In this document: in pieces, positions 44,902 through 53,628 of the stretch
How the letters are laid out: each line of letters opens with the position of its first letter
How positions within the stretch are numbered: the first letter of the stretch is position 1
Assembly (NCBI GenBank): GCA_965199685.1
Contig: OZ241323.1
Span: 1,116,001 to 1,180,000 of the forward strand
Origin: SP5GCR1 sp965199685
GTDB lineage: Bacteria; Pseudomonadota; Gammaproteobacteria; Poriferisulfidales; Oxydemutatoraceae
Length of the DNA: 64,000 nt
Reading direction: 5' to 3'
Notes under the pieces: generated by a model
The model's database searches: none
Seen by the model: only the letters and a program-made list of their open reading frames with translations
Told to the model about the DNA's origin: nothing
Translations under genes and position numbers: made by a program

Positions 44902-46584
44902 TTACGGCATTATTTGTTCATACAAGCGCATCAGATAATCGCTTTCCGGAAAGTCTATCAAGGCATCTTTGAGTAGCTGAATCGCCTCTGCTTTCCTTTG
45001 CATAGACCATAAAATCTCAACCCAGTGACCTAAGATCTCGGAGTCGTGAAACATCGAAGCTGCCCTTTGTATATAGCTTTCGGCAAGTTCTAGATTATTG
45101 AGGCGAAATTCTAGCCAAGCCATGCTATCTATAATCGCCGGTTCAGTAGGGTTTATCTCATAGGCACGCCGTATATAAATGCTCGCATAATCTAAGCGGC
45201 GATTCAGGTCGGCGAGCGTATAACCCAAAGCATTCAATGCTTGCCAGTTATCTCCGTCCAATTCAATAACACGCTCCATATCTTGCTCGAACAAGTTCAA
45301 TTGTTCCATCTCCAGCCGCAATATGCCACGAGAATAAAGCAAACTCAACGAGTCGGGATAACGTTCAATCGCCTCATCGTATATGCGTATCGCACGATCC
45401 TTAAACCCACCTTCACGCAATGCGGTAGTTTGCGCGATGTAATAGCGTATCTGCTCGTCCTCATTCTCGCTGAACTCTCGCAATGCTTCAAACTGCTGGT
45501 CAGCTTTGTCGAACAAACCTTGCATTTGATAGATTTTTGCGATATTGAGCATTACCTCCGAACGCAGACTTTCTAATTTGACGGCGCGGAAATAATTTAT
45601 TGCAGCCTGTAAATCACCGCGTTTCTCGGCAAGCGTCGCCTTGTAATAGGTCGCTATTTGTTCATCACCCCCCAATTCGGAATAACGCGTCAGCAATCGT
45701 TCGGCTGAATCTAGCCGATCCTCGCCTATGTTAAATATTGCATATTGCAATACGAATGACACCTGATCCGAATTAAGGTCGTATGCGACCTTGAAAAATC
45801 TCTGTGCTGGAATAATATGTCCGTAGTTTTGTAAACTCAAAGCTGCTTTTGCTTGTAGCAAAAAGCTCTGTGGATGTAGCATTGCTTGTTGACTTATCCA
45901 CTCTAATGCAGCATTGTCCTCATTCAATGCAAACAATATGTCTGCCTTCAATCCAATTGCTTTAGCTAAATTGGGGTTATATACCAAAGCCTGATCTATC
46001 ATGTTCAGTGCTGCTTCATAATTACCGTAATAAAAGTTTAGATAGGCTTTTAACCAGTGAACGGCAGCATGTTCAGGTACCGCTTGCTCTAGCTTTTCAA
46101 GTACTTCACGGCTTTTGTCAAATTCAATGTGCCCTAATATGGGCAATACTTGCCGAGTATCTAAATCCTCCTCAGAAGTGAGCAAAACTTCTATATACCG
46201 TAAAGCCTCAGTATAGTCTTCGGTTTGCAAGTAAATCAATGCCATCACTTTGTTAAGTTCCATATTTTCAGAGTCGCCAGCATACCAATTTTCGGCTAAA
46301 GTTTTTGCTTTTTGGTAATCCTCCACACTCACTGCCAATGCAATCGCCGAACGATAAACTTCGGCATCTTTAGTCAATAATGCTGCTTTGTAATAGTGCT
46401 CCAAAGATTGTTCCTTGTTGCGATACTGTATCGCTATTTCGGCGGATAATAGTTCGTAAAATTGATCCGATAGCAATTTGGTCTCGCGATCCACACTACC
46501 CATAGACGCGCACGACGCAGCAAATACCAAAATCAAAGATACGATGCCGTATCGGCGTAGATATATTAGAAAATTCAAAATCAT
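44902..46584 (-). CDS. TPR-repeat lipoprotein
   Basis: 560 residues. Lipoprotein signal ending FAASC-ASMG. The remainder is helical TPR repeats, such as EVYRSAIALAVSVEDYQKAKTLAENWY, LLYSRGILRLEMEQLNLFEQDMERVIELDGDNW, and ALNALGYTLADLNRRLDYASIYIRRAYEINPTEP. The last is the PF13432-type block common in outer-membrane TPR proteins of gammaproteobacteria. Probably periplasmic scaffold at the outer membrane. Divergent from bepA across a ~126-nt intergenic region. Confidence 0.87.
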   Translation of the reverse strand: MILNFLIYLRRYGIVSLILVFAASCASMGSVDRETKLLSDQFYELLSAEIAIQYRNKEQSLEHYYKAALLTKDAEVYRSAIALAVSVEDYQKAKTLAENWYAGDSENMELNKVMALIYLQTEDYTEALRYIEVLLTSEEDLDTRQVLPILGHIEFDKSREVLEKLEQAVPEHAAVHWLKAYLNFYYGNYEAALNMIDQALVYNPNLAKAIGLKADILFALNEDNAALEWISQQAMLHPQSFLLQAKAALSLQNYGHIIPAQRFFKVAYDLNSDQVSFVLQYAIFNIGEDRLDSAERLLTRYSELGGDEQIATYYKATLAEKRGDLQAAINYFRAVKLESLRSEVMLNIAKIYQMQGLFDKADQQFEALREFSENEDEQIRYYIAQTTALREGGFKDRAIRIYDEAIERYPDSLSLLYSRGILRLEMEQLNLFEQDMERVIELDGDNWQALNALGYTLADLNRRLDYASIYIRRAYEINPTEPAIIDSMAWLEFRLNNLELAESYIQRAASMFHDSEILGHWVEILWSMQRKAEAIQLLKDALIDFPESDYLMRLYEQIMP

Positions 46585-46710
46585 ATTAGTTCAGATTGAC
46601 AGAAACGGGATACTATTGCTTATTATGCACTATTTGTGCCTATTCCTTGCTATTTATCATTCTGTGACAAGTATAGTATGATTACACTGCTTATTGGTTT
46701 TTATACTCAA

Positions 46711-48117
46711 ATGAATAAACTCAAAAAACGGTCTTATTATTCAGTGCGCTTGTGCGCATTGCTACTTTGTTTATACTGCGTCTCGGCATACGCCGACCCC
46801 CATGATTTACCGAATATTAGCGACCCCTCATATGCGACCATGAGTCTTGCCAAAGAAAAAAAACTAGGCAGAATCATACTAGCTGGAGTGCGTTCCAATT
46901 TACCTATCATTGAAGATATAGAAATACAAAGCTATCTGCGTCACTTGGGAGAAAGGATACTCGCACACAGTAAAGATCAAGCCTTGGATTTTCATTTCTT
47001 GCCGGTTAAAAGTCCTGCCATCAATGCTTTTGCTAGTCCCGGCGGTGTCTTGGCGTTCAACGAAGGTCTCATCTTGTCTGCCGAAACTGAGAGTGAACTA
47101 GGCGGTGTCGTGGCACACGAAATAGCGCATGTCGTACACCGCCATATAGCGAGATTACAGGCTTTGACCGAACAAAGCTCTTTGATCAGCACGCTTGCCC
47201 TCATTGGGGCACTTATTGCTGGTGCTTATAATTCTGAGTTTGCAGAATTGGTTTTATTCGGTGGATCGACGCTGCCGATAGAGAGAAGGTTAAGCTATAC
47301 GCGTACTTTTGAATACGAAGCGGATCGCTTCGGAATGCAACTGATGGCAGCTGCCAGACTAGACCCTGCAGGGATGCCTGCCTTTTTTGAGAAACTGCAA
47401 AAACAAGAAGGAAGGAATCAACAAATAGAGTTTTTGCGCACTCATCCCCTGACGGTCTCCCGCCTTTCGGAGGCACAAACTCGCGCAGCGCAGTATCACG
47501 GACATTTTGAGAAGGATAGCAAAACATTTCATTATGCAAGAGCTCGCTTACTCGCGCTCAGCAAAACAACCAAAATACCTAAGCATTACGACAAAGATAT
47601 TGAAAACTACCACAAAGCACTGATTTTTATAGAAAGGCAATCACCAAGGCTAGCCATTGAGCATCTAGAGAAAATCCCTGCTACCCAACAAGGCATACCA
47701 GTTAAACTAGCTTTCGCCCATGCCCATAGAACTATGGAAGCCTGGGACAAAGCCATAGCCGTATTAGACAAGCTAGATAGTCTACACCCAGGGCGCGCGC
47801 CGATAATCTATTACTTGGCACTGTGCTTACTCAAAGATAAACAAGCACAAAAAGCACTAGAGAAAATCAACGCTATTGCGCCGCTACATGCGTATTACCC
47901 ACAATTTTATCAACTTGGTGCGCAAGCAGCAGCACAACTTGAGCGTCGCGGCGAATACCACGAATATCTTGCCGATTACTATGCAGCCGAAGGTTATATA
48001 GAACCTGCGCTACGTCAACTTGATCTTGCTGAAAAAAGCGACACACTACATCAAGCGATACGCTTTCGTATTGCAGCAAAGCGCAAAGACTGGGAAGAGC
48101 TTAGAAAAGAAATGTAG
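46711..48117 (+). CDS. bepA: Periplasmic M48 metalloprotease/chaperone BepA-like
   Basis: 468 residues from ATG 46711, chosen because it gives a clean signal peptide (KLKKR, hydrophobic LCALLLCLYCV, cleavage after AYA); an in-frame ATG at 46678 is less likely. Zinc site HEIAHVVHRH with the third ligand in EYEADRFG, then a C-terminal TPR domain, exactly the BepA (YfgC) layout. Degrades or assists folding of outer-membrane proteins such as LptD. A TPR lipoprotein gene is divergent. Confidence 0.93.
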   Translation: MNKLKKRSYYSVRLCALLLCLYCVSAYADPHDLPNISDPSYATMSLAKEKKLGRIILAGVRSNLPIIEDIEIQSYLRHLGERILAHSKDQALDFHFLPVKSPAINAFASPGGVLAFNEGLILSAETESELGGVVAHEIAHVVHRHIARLQALTEQSSLISTLALIGALIAGAYNSEFAELVLFGGSTLPIERRLSYTRTFEYEADRFGMQLMAAARLDPAGMPAFFEKLQKQEGRNQQIEFLRTHPLTVSRLSEAQTRAAQYHGHFEKDSKTFHYARARLLALSKTTKIPKHYDKDIENYHKALIFIERQSPRLAIEHLEKIPATQQGIPVKLAFAHAHRTMEAWDKAIAVLDKLDSLHPGRAPIIYYLALCLLKDKQAQKALEKINAIAPLHAYYPQFYQLGAQAAAQLERRGEYHEYLADYYAAEGYIEPALRQLDLAEKSDTLHQAIRFRIAAKRKDWEELRKEM

Positions 48118-48140
48118 GAACCACTCGGCGATTCACTTTA

Positions 48141-48749
48141 TTAAGTTAAGCGACCGCAACAATTCTTGTATCTTTTGCCGCTACCGCAAGGACACATCTG
48201 ATTACGCCGCACCATCGTTGGAGAGCGCGGAGATGCTTTTTGTTTATTCGATTGTTCTACATAATCAGTACCGCCCAAAGACGGCACACGAAAAGAGAAA
48301 AAAGTATTACCATCGCTATGAGACACACTACAGTCCCCCATCGAGATGATATCCATTCCGATGACACACTCAATATCCGGGTGAGGCATTGCATGATCTA
48401 TCTCGGTCATCTCAACCATAGCCATGCGTACTTTGTTCGGAAGATAAACATCCACGCCATAAAATAATTTTTGCTTGCTGTTTTGTTCTTTGACGATAGC
48501 TTCAAGTTCTAATTCTTCTATGAGCTTCCTAGATAATTGCGACCGTGCTGCACCAGTGCTCCACATTGCCCTACATCTACGTCTAGTGGGGTTTGAATAA
48601 TTTCTTTTACTAAGTGTCGCCGGGCTAATCACTATATCAAACAAAATTACCGGCAGTTTGCCGTCTGCCCGCACCGTGAAAGATGCACTTTTAGGCTTAT
48701 CTTCAGACTTCGCTTGCTTTTTATCGTTTTTAGGCTTTTGCTTTTTCAT
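48141..48749 (-). CDS. Retropepsin-like/SEC-C protein with altered catalytic motif
   Basis: 202 residues from ATG 48749 (overlaps talC by 20 nt). A Lys-rich start, a retroviral-type aspartic-protease-like domain (AMWSTGAARSQLSRKLIEELEL…LPNKVRMA…ECVIGMDIISMGDCSVSHSDG…FSFRVPS) and a C-terminal SEC-C zinc motif (MCPCGSGKRYKNCCG). The catalytic DTGA of this family is STGA here, so protease activity is doubtful. The SEC-C motif usually binds zinc and ribosome/SecA-related partners. Last gene of the udg-PTPS-talC cluster. Confidence 0.85.
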   Translation of the reverse strand: MKKQKPKNDKKQAKSEDKPKSASFTVRADGKLPVILFDIVISPATLSKRNYSNPTRRRCRAMWSTGAARSQLSRKLIEELELEAIVKEQNSKQKLFYGVDVYLPNKVRMAMVEMTEIDHAMPHPDIECVIGMDIISMGDCSVSHSDGNTFFSFRVPSLGGTDYVEQSNKQKASPRSPTMVRRNQMCPCGSGKRYKNCCGRLT

Positions 48750-49398
48750 AATCACTCAGGAATTTTTTCAAGCCAGCATCGCTCAACGGATGCTTAAACA
48801 TCGCTTCAAATACCGAATATGGACAGGTTGCCACATCCGCACCGACTTCGGCACATTGCTCTACATGCTGCAAATTTCTGATCGATGCTGCCAAAACCTC
48901 AGTGGCAAAGCCGTAATACGCAATGACATCGCAGATTCGTTCCACCAATCGCATACCGTCGCCGATTTGTCCGGCATCGTCCAACCGACCTATAAAAGGT
49001 GAAATATAAAATGCGCCCGCTTTGGCTGCAAGCATCGCTTGTGCAACCGAAAATATCAGCGTGCAATTAGTGCGTATATTTGCTTCTTTGAGTGTCTTTA
49101 TCGCTTTTACACCAGCCTCAGTCATCGGCACCTTAACGACTATATGCGGATCTATGCTCGCTAACTCACGCCCTTCTTCCACCATCGCATCGTGTTCGGT
49201 ACTAATCACTTCTGCCGACACATCACCGCCGACTATTCGACAAATCTGTGCATAATAGTCATGCAAAGATGCTTTATCTCGCCCGATGACACCAGTTTTG
49301 GCAAGCAAGCTCGGATTCGTAGTCACACCATCTATAACTCCGGAAGCGACTGCCTTCTCAATTACTTGTATATCGCCACTATCTATAAATAATTTCAT
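48730..49398 (-). CDS. Transaldolase-like / fructose-6-phosphate aldolase
   Basis: 222 residues, the short TalC/FSA subfamily. MKLFIDSGDIQVIEKA and GVTTNPSLLAKTG at the N-terminus, Schiff-base Lys in VVKVPMT, and GAFYISPFIGRLDD. Catalyses dihydroxyacetone transfer or fructose-6-P aldol cleavage; which one cannot be decided from the sequence. Its ATG overlaps the PTPS stop (TAATG). Could serve sugar-phosphate rearrangement in C1 metabolism (inference). Confidence 0.93.
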   Translation of the reverse strand: MKLFIDSGDIQVIEKAVASGVIDGVTTNPSLLAKTGVIGRDKASLHDYYAQICRIVGGDVSAEVISTEHDAMVEEGRELASIDPHIVVKVPMTEAGVKAIKTLKEANIRTNCTLIFSVAQAMLAAKAGAFYISPFIGRLDDAGQIGDGMRLVERICDVIAYYGFATEVLAASIRNLQHVEQCAEVGADVATCPYSVFEAMFKHPLSDAGLKKFLSDYEKAKA

Positions 49399-50636
49399 TA
49401 TTTGTCCTCGTTGGCTACTAAATCTAAATGCACCGAATGTGAAGTATTCAATGCTTGCCTGCGTACCGGAGCATGCCCTAACTGCTTTTGCTCAAACGCC
49501 GAAGGCATACATTGTGCGCCGTTTTGCAACGCTTCCAAAGAAGGTCCGCTAAACCGACAATACGAACTATCGGTTTCGTAAATCAATAACTCCGAGAGAT
49601 TGGGTAAATAATCTATTAATTGCTGCCAAATAAACGTACTCAATATCTCAGTAGACGACCGCCAACTCAGCGATGCATCGCTGAGATTGAGGCTTTTATG
49701 ATCCAATTTTTTGATAACTCGTTCTACTATTACAGCCTTCAAATAGCCGTAATCCATCACGAAGCCATTGTAAGGATCAATGGCATCACTGATCGTCACA
49801 TTCAACTTGTAGCGACCACCGTGCAGATTGGCACAGCTACCGGGATGGTCGGTAATAAAATGTGCGGCATCAAAGACTAATTCTTTGGTAACCGATGCCT
49901 CAGGTGTCGTTGGATAAAAGCGCTCACTGGTACAGGGTAATTTGTCTAGCATTGATTGTATCAAGTGTAACAAGGTACGACTATCGGCAGTCGTTTTGCT
50001 ACGCAACAATGCGCCGCCGCCGCCAATCGCATCGAGCCTAATCATCTGAACCATAAACGACGATTTTAGTCTGCGACAAACCCAATCAGCACAAGGTATA
50101 TCGCAATATCGTAAGAACAAATAACCGCCGTGGAACTCCGCTTTGATTGCGATGCTCAGCGCAACAAAATTTAAGAAATCGGCATCGTTGAGTTGTTCCA
50201 ATTCCTTTGCTTCATAGGTATCCAAAGTACGCTTCGGAGTCTTCAAACGATTTAACGCGACAACACGATGTGTCTCATCGTTGTAGATATATTCTTGCCT
50301 GAACTCAAATCCGTAATCAAGCAGTGTCTGCTGTAGCCAAAACAAAAAGTCCAAACGTCTAATCTCACCGCAAATCGTATAAAAATTATCGTCATCGGAC
50401 AATGCGCCACATGCGTCCAACGCAGCGATCGCCAATTTTGCCTCATCCGAAACCAACCCTTTCGGATAGTTCCAATCGCCAGGGTCGTCAATAGCATTGA
50501 TTTGTGAAGGCGGTACGAGTATATCCAATGGCAATTTATGGCGCAGTGCGTATTCTTGTAGCGTCAAGCCACAACATTGTGCTAGATGCTCGTTGTCTAA
50601 AAGCGGAACTTCTTTGCCACATTCTAAGCAGCGCAT
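49398..50636 (-). CDS. Zinc-finger/6-pyruvoyltetrahydropterin-synthase-like fusion
   Basis: 412 residues from ATG 50636, which has GGAG upstream; a TTG 39 nt earlier is less likely. Residues 1-45 carry a MucR/Ros-like zinc finger (MRCLECGKEVPLLDNEHL…GLTLQEYALRH). A ~200-residue middle part is unassigned. The C-terminal ~150 residues are a PTPS/QueD domain: FDAAHFITDHPGSCANLHGG, GFVMDYGYLK, LDHKSLN and STEIL. The catalytic Cys and the LDH motif are kept, but the third zinc His (LHGH) is Gly. May act in pterin or queuosine biosynthesis; location near the H4MPT cluster favours pterin (inference). Confidence 0.8.
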   Translation of the reverse strand: MRCLECGKEVPLLDNEHLAQCCGLTLQEYALRHKLPLDILVPPSQINAIDDPGDWNYPKGLVSDEAKLAIAALDACGALSDDDNFYTICGEIRRLDFLFWLQQTLLDYGFEFRQEYIYNDETHRVVALNRLKTPKRTLDTYEAKELEQLNDADFLNFVALSIAIKAEFHGGYLFLRYCDIPCADWVCRRLKSSFMVQMIRLDAIGGGGALLRSKTTADSRTLLHLIQSMLDKLPCTSERFYPTTPEASVTKELVFDAAHFITDHPGSCANLHGGRYKLNVTISDAIDPYNGFVMDYGYLKAVIVERVIKKLDHKSLNLSDASLSWRSSTEILSTFIWQQLIDYLPNLSELLIYETDSSYCRFSGPSLEALQNGAQCMPSAFEQKQLGHAPVRRQALNTSHSVHLDLVANEDK

Positions 50637-50675
50637 AACCCTATCTCCATTTGAATCCTCTCTTGTATCGATCAA

Positions 50676-51200
50676 TCAGCTAATTATATCAGCCTTTTGC
50701 TTGACAATTTGCCATGCTTCTAATTTCTCGGCTAAACTCCATGTTGCGTTCGCCGGACTGCTAGAAGGCAATCTATGGTATTCCAGATTAAGGTCGCCAG
50801 ATAGCTTGGGCAATATGTATTTGCGATATATCTGTTCGGCCTTGCCGCCGTTGAAAAACACCGAATGAATTGTGGTGTATTGCTTGAAAAAAGTATTGAA
50901 ATCATTGACTTCAATACTTTCATCAACGATATCCGAATCGAGGCTCCCACAACGCATACAACCAGCAATTACATCCCACAACGCAACATGATGATCATTT
51001 AGGCTACGACAGCGATCGGCGTAGCAGAGCTTTGTGTCTGTACCAAATAATGCGCTTATGATTGGCCAAAAGTGATTACGCGGATGTGCGTAATATTGAT
51101 GGTCGGCAAGCGATACCGCGCTTGGCATAGAACCAAGTATCAATACTCTGACATTCGGGCTTACGATAGGTGGAAAAGCCTTTAACCTAACTTTGGTCAT
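50676..51200 (-). CDS. DNA-deoxyinosine glycosylase (UDG superfamily)
   Basis: 174 residues. Family 6 hypoxanthine/uracil-DNA-glycosylase-like signatures: LILGSMPSAVSLADHQYYAHPRNHFW at the N-terminus and LPSSSPANA near the C-terminus. Removes deaminated bases. First gene after the fae terminator, 39 nt before the PTPS-fusion start. Confidence 0.9.
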   Translation of the reverse strand: MTKVRLKAFPPIVSPNVRVLILGSMPSAVSLADHQYYAHPRNHFWPIISALFGTDTKLCYADRCRSLNDHHVALWDVIAGCMRCGSLDSDIVDESIEVNDFNTFFKQYTTIHSVFFNGGKAEQIYRKYILPKLSGDLNLEYHRLPSSSPANATWSLAEKLEAWQIVKQKADIIS

Positions 51201-51287
51201 CACGGTTCTGACGTTACCCCGTTTTTAGGAGCATCCGTCTAGATTATGGCAAGACCTGATTTTATGTATGTGATTGTCTGGGAAATA

Positions 51288-51325
51288 TAAAAAACCCCGA
51301 AAAACAAATAGTTATCGGGGCTTTT
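51288..51325 (-). terminator. Rho-independent terminator of the fae operon
   Basis: On the minus strand: CCCCGA (51315-51320) and TCGGGG (51295-51300) form a stem with a 14-nt loop, followed by TTTTTTAT. It lies just downstream of the fae stop, separating the C1 operon from the udg cluster. Confidence 0.9.
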
Positions 51326-51343
51326 TACTTTGCTTTCAAGGTT

Positions 51344-51874
51344 TTAGAAGCCTTTGAAAGGATGCTCTGCGCTATCTTTCTGAGCAGTTGCTTCGGCTGC
51401 CGTAGGCTTACCGCTGATGGCATTTTCTATTGCCATTTTAACTGCCTTATGGTTGTTTTCGTAGATTGCCTGGTCGCTTTCAGCTTGCCAGTGAATGAAA
51501 ACACCTACACAGATGTAGATATCGTCTGCTTCGTCTTGGGGGATAACTCCGTCGGCAACACAATCCTGAACAGCTTTAGCTACCGCCGCTTGTGCGGGTC
51601 CAAACATCTGTACTGCTTGCTTTTGACCTTTAATCGTAACCTTGTTGAACATCATTGTGTTAGGCTTACAAGGCAGATTGGGGGCAATCACCGCCAACAA
51701 AGAAGTGAAACCATCTTTATTATTAACCAAACCATTGCAGAACGCTGTTTCAACAGCTGAACCACGCGGTCCCATGATTAAGTCTATGTGAGCGATTTCG
51801 GCCATCGTCCCAGATGGGTCGTTGTCGTTGACCAGGGCTTCGCCTACCATTACTTTACTAATTTGCATTGACAT
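51344..51874 (-). CDS. fae: Formaldehyde-activating enzyme
   Basis: 176 residues. Condenses formaldehyde with tetrahydromethanopterin to methylene-H4MPT, the entry step of the H4MPT oxidation route. Nearly every family block is present: VGEALV, AHIDLIMGPRGSAVETAFCNGLVNN (active-site His29), SLLAVIAPNLPCKPNTMMFNKVTI, QMFGPAQAAVA, EADDIYICVGVFIHW. A 7-residue insertion (NDPSGTM) precedes the His. Strong GGAGAAATGTCA ribosome site. Last gene of the operon, with a terminator. Confidence 0.98.
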   Translation of the reverse strand: MSMQISKVMVGEALVNDNDPSGTMAEIAHIDLIMGPRGSAVETAFCNGLVNNKDGFTSLLAVIAPNLPCKPNTMMFNKVTIKGQKQAVQMFGPAQAAVAKAVQDCVADGVIPQDEADDIYICVGVFIHWQAESDQAIYENNHKAVKMAIENAISGKPTAAEATAQKDSAEHPFKGF

Positions 51875-51898
51875 TTCTCCTTATCAATTTAGAGTTTA

Positions 51899-52738
51899 TT
51901 ACTCCAGACTAGCTAGAAAAACAGTCGCAACGGTCATATCAGCCGTAGTTCCCGGGTTGATGTTCTTTTGCTTCAGTTCACAGTCAAACTCAAGCAGTTT
52001 AGTATCAAAAGCTCCGGGTTCATCCCTGCGACAGTATTTTTCATACAGTGCAGAGGCGAGCTTGCGCACATAGAGTGCAGTTGCTTTCCCCCGCTTTCGT
52101 GTAATTAAACTGTCTGGATACGTAGAGAGCAGTTTCATATAGACACCGCTCACAGACGAAGGATTATAGCCCCATTTGGAATAAAATGCAAGTAATGACG
52201 GACATGCCTGCTTGAATATATCCCGATAATTGGTAGCGTATTGGGCAGCGATTAAATCTCGCTGTTGCGCTAAACGCATTGCTTCTAGCAAGGAAATATC
52301 AGGATTCGTGGCAATATCGGCTTGTTCCACACACCCTAAGCCGCCGGCTTCGGCAAGGCGGATTGCGTGATATGCCGAGCGTGCGTCGTCCACCGTGGTA
52401 CTAGCTAATACCTGCTTCAGTGATTGTCTTAGCGATTTGCCATTAGCGGAATAAATCGCCTGTATCAATGGCGCACACAACAAAATAATGCCCAGGTTGG
52501 TATTCATTGATACCGCTTTTCGGGTATCCTGAACCGCACAGAGGATACGCTCACCTAGACTGCTTTGTGGGGCGCAAATTGCAGTTGCACAGGCTTGTGC
52601 GCTTTTTATAAAGTCCTCGCTACGCATTTGGTGTCCGGCAGAATGAATACTGACATTGCCGGGCTTGATCGCCTCTATATCAGCACGACAAGCAGATAAG
52701 AAGCACTTTTGCAGTTTCTCAGTCTGTTCAATCGCCAC
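51899..52738 (-). CDS. CitG/MdcB-like triphosphoribosyl-dephospho-CoA synthase family protein
   Basis: 279 residues, GTG start overlapping the RimK-like gene by 11 nt. Contains the CitG-type blocks KPGNVS, SMNTNLGIILLCAPL and GGLGC, but also the divergent C-terminus (SVSGVYMKLLSTYPDSLITRKRG) typical of the version found in methylotroph H4MPT clusters. There it probably works in cofactor (H4MPT/methanofuran) biosynthesis rather than in citrate lyase; no citrate or malonate lyase genes are near. Confidence 0.88.
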   Translation of the reverse strand: MAIEQTEKLQKCFLSACRADIEAIKPGNVSIHSAGHQMRSEDFIKSAQACATAICAPQSSLGERILCAVQDTRKAVSMNTNLGIILLCAPLIQAIYSANGKSLRQSLKQVLASTTVDDARSAYHAIRLAEAGGLGCVEQADIATNPDISLLEAMRLAQQRDLIAAQYATNYRDIFKQACPSLLAFYSKWGYNPSSVSGVYMKLLSTYPDSLITRKRGKATALYVRKLASALYEKYCRRDEPGAFDTKLLEFDCELKQKNINPGTTADMTVATVFLASLE

Positions 52739-53627
52739 GACAATAGCGGGTTGCCATAAAATGATCTACGATATATTCGGCAACATTAACTGAGCTCACA
52801 CCTTGCAAAGATTTCCAAGCAGGAATACTGTTTATTTCAATGACTTGCATCGTATTGCTAGTGTCACTTATCAGATCTACACCGCCATAAAATAGCCCTA
52901 CTGCATGCACCGCTTGAATCGCAAGTGCGGAAGCCTCATCGTCGATAATCGCATGACGACATTCGGCACCTTGTGCGGCGTTGTTCACCCAGCCGCACCC
53001 TTGTCTTTGCATTGCCGAGACAACCTGATCACCGACCACAAACACCCGCCAATCATAAGGCTTACTATTTTTTATAAATTGTTGCAGATAATATACTTGA
53101 GGTTGTGCCTCGTCTGGTTCAGGCAGCTCTGAAACATCATGTATAAGCTGCAAATCCTTACCTTGAGAGCCAAAAAGTGGCTTTAGAACTACGGCTTGAT
53201 TATTATCGGCAAGCCTTTGAACTATGGCACAGGCTTTTTGATAATCTACGGTCACCCAAGTCGGTGGTGTCGCTATTCCAGCATTTTTCAATAAAAAACT
53301 AGTCATCGCCTTATCTACGCTGCGTTCTATCATTTGTGCATCGTTGTACACATGGACACCAAGCCTTGCCAATCCATGCAATATATCCAAATGAAAAACC
53401 ACGCTTTCCAAAGAACCCGCTGGTACACCACGGACAAAAACACCATCAGGCAGACACTCTGTGAAATCAGGTAGTTGTATATAGCTTTCACTTTGCGTGG
53501 AAATCATGCAATCATTCAATGCTACAATCTTGACTTCACATCGGTGTGCGGCAAATGCTTGTTGTAGCTGTTCGCAATGCCAGCCCGGAGCATCGCTAAT
53601 CAACGCAATTTCGGTACTCTTTTTCAA
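52728..53627 (-). CDS. RimK-like ATP-grasp ligase of the H4MPT cluster
   Basis: 299 residues from a TTG at 53627, which directly follows the mch stop (TGAATTG) and gives the family N-terminus KKSTEIALISDAPGWHCEQ. A GTG at 53690 would overlap mch by 62 nt and add unrelated residues. ATP-grasp features: VYNDAQMIERSVDKAMTSFLLKNAGIATPPTW, VLKPLFGSQGKDL, and GVDLISD…VIEINSIPAWKSLQ. Such RimK relatives accompany mch and fae in methylotrophs and may add glutamate or similar groups to the cofactor. Confidence 0.87.
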   Translation of the reverse strand: MKKSTEIALISDAPGWHCEQLQQAFAAHRCEVKIVALNDCMISTQSESYIQLPDFTECLPDGVFVRGVPAGSLESVVFHLDILHGLARLGVHVYNDAQMIERSVDKAMTSFLLKNAGIATPPTWVTVDYQKACAIVQRLADNNQAVVLKPLFGSQGKDLQLIHDVSELPEPDEAQPQVYYLQQFIKNSKPYDWRVFVVGDQVVSAMQRQGCGWVNNAAQGAECRHAIIDDEASALAIQAVHAVGLFYGGVDLISDTSNTMQVIEINSIPAWKSLQGVSSVNVAEYIVDHFMATRYCRGD

Positions 53628-53628
53628 T

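Noticed and set aside
51899..52738. CitG-like gene as part of citrate lyase
   Set aside because: No citrate or malonate decarboxylase genes are nearby, and the gene lies inside the mch-fae operon as in other methylotrophs.
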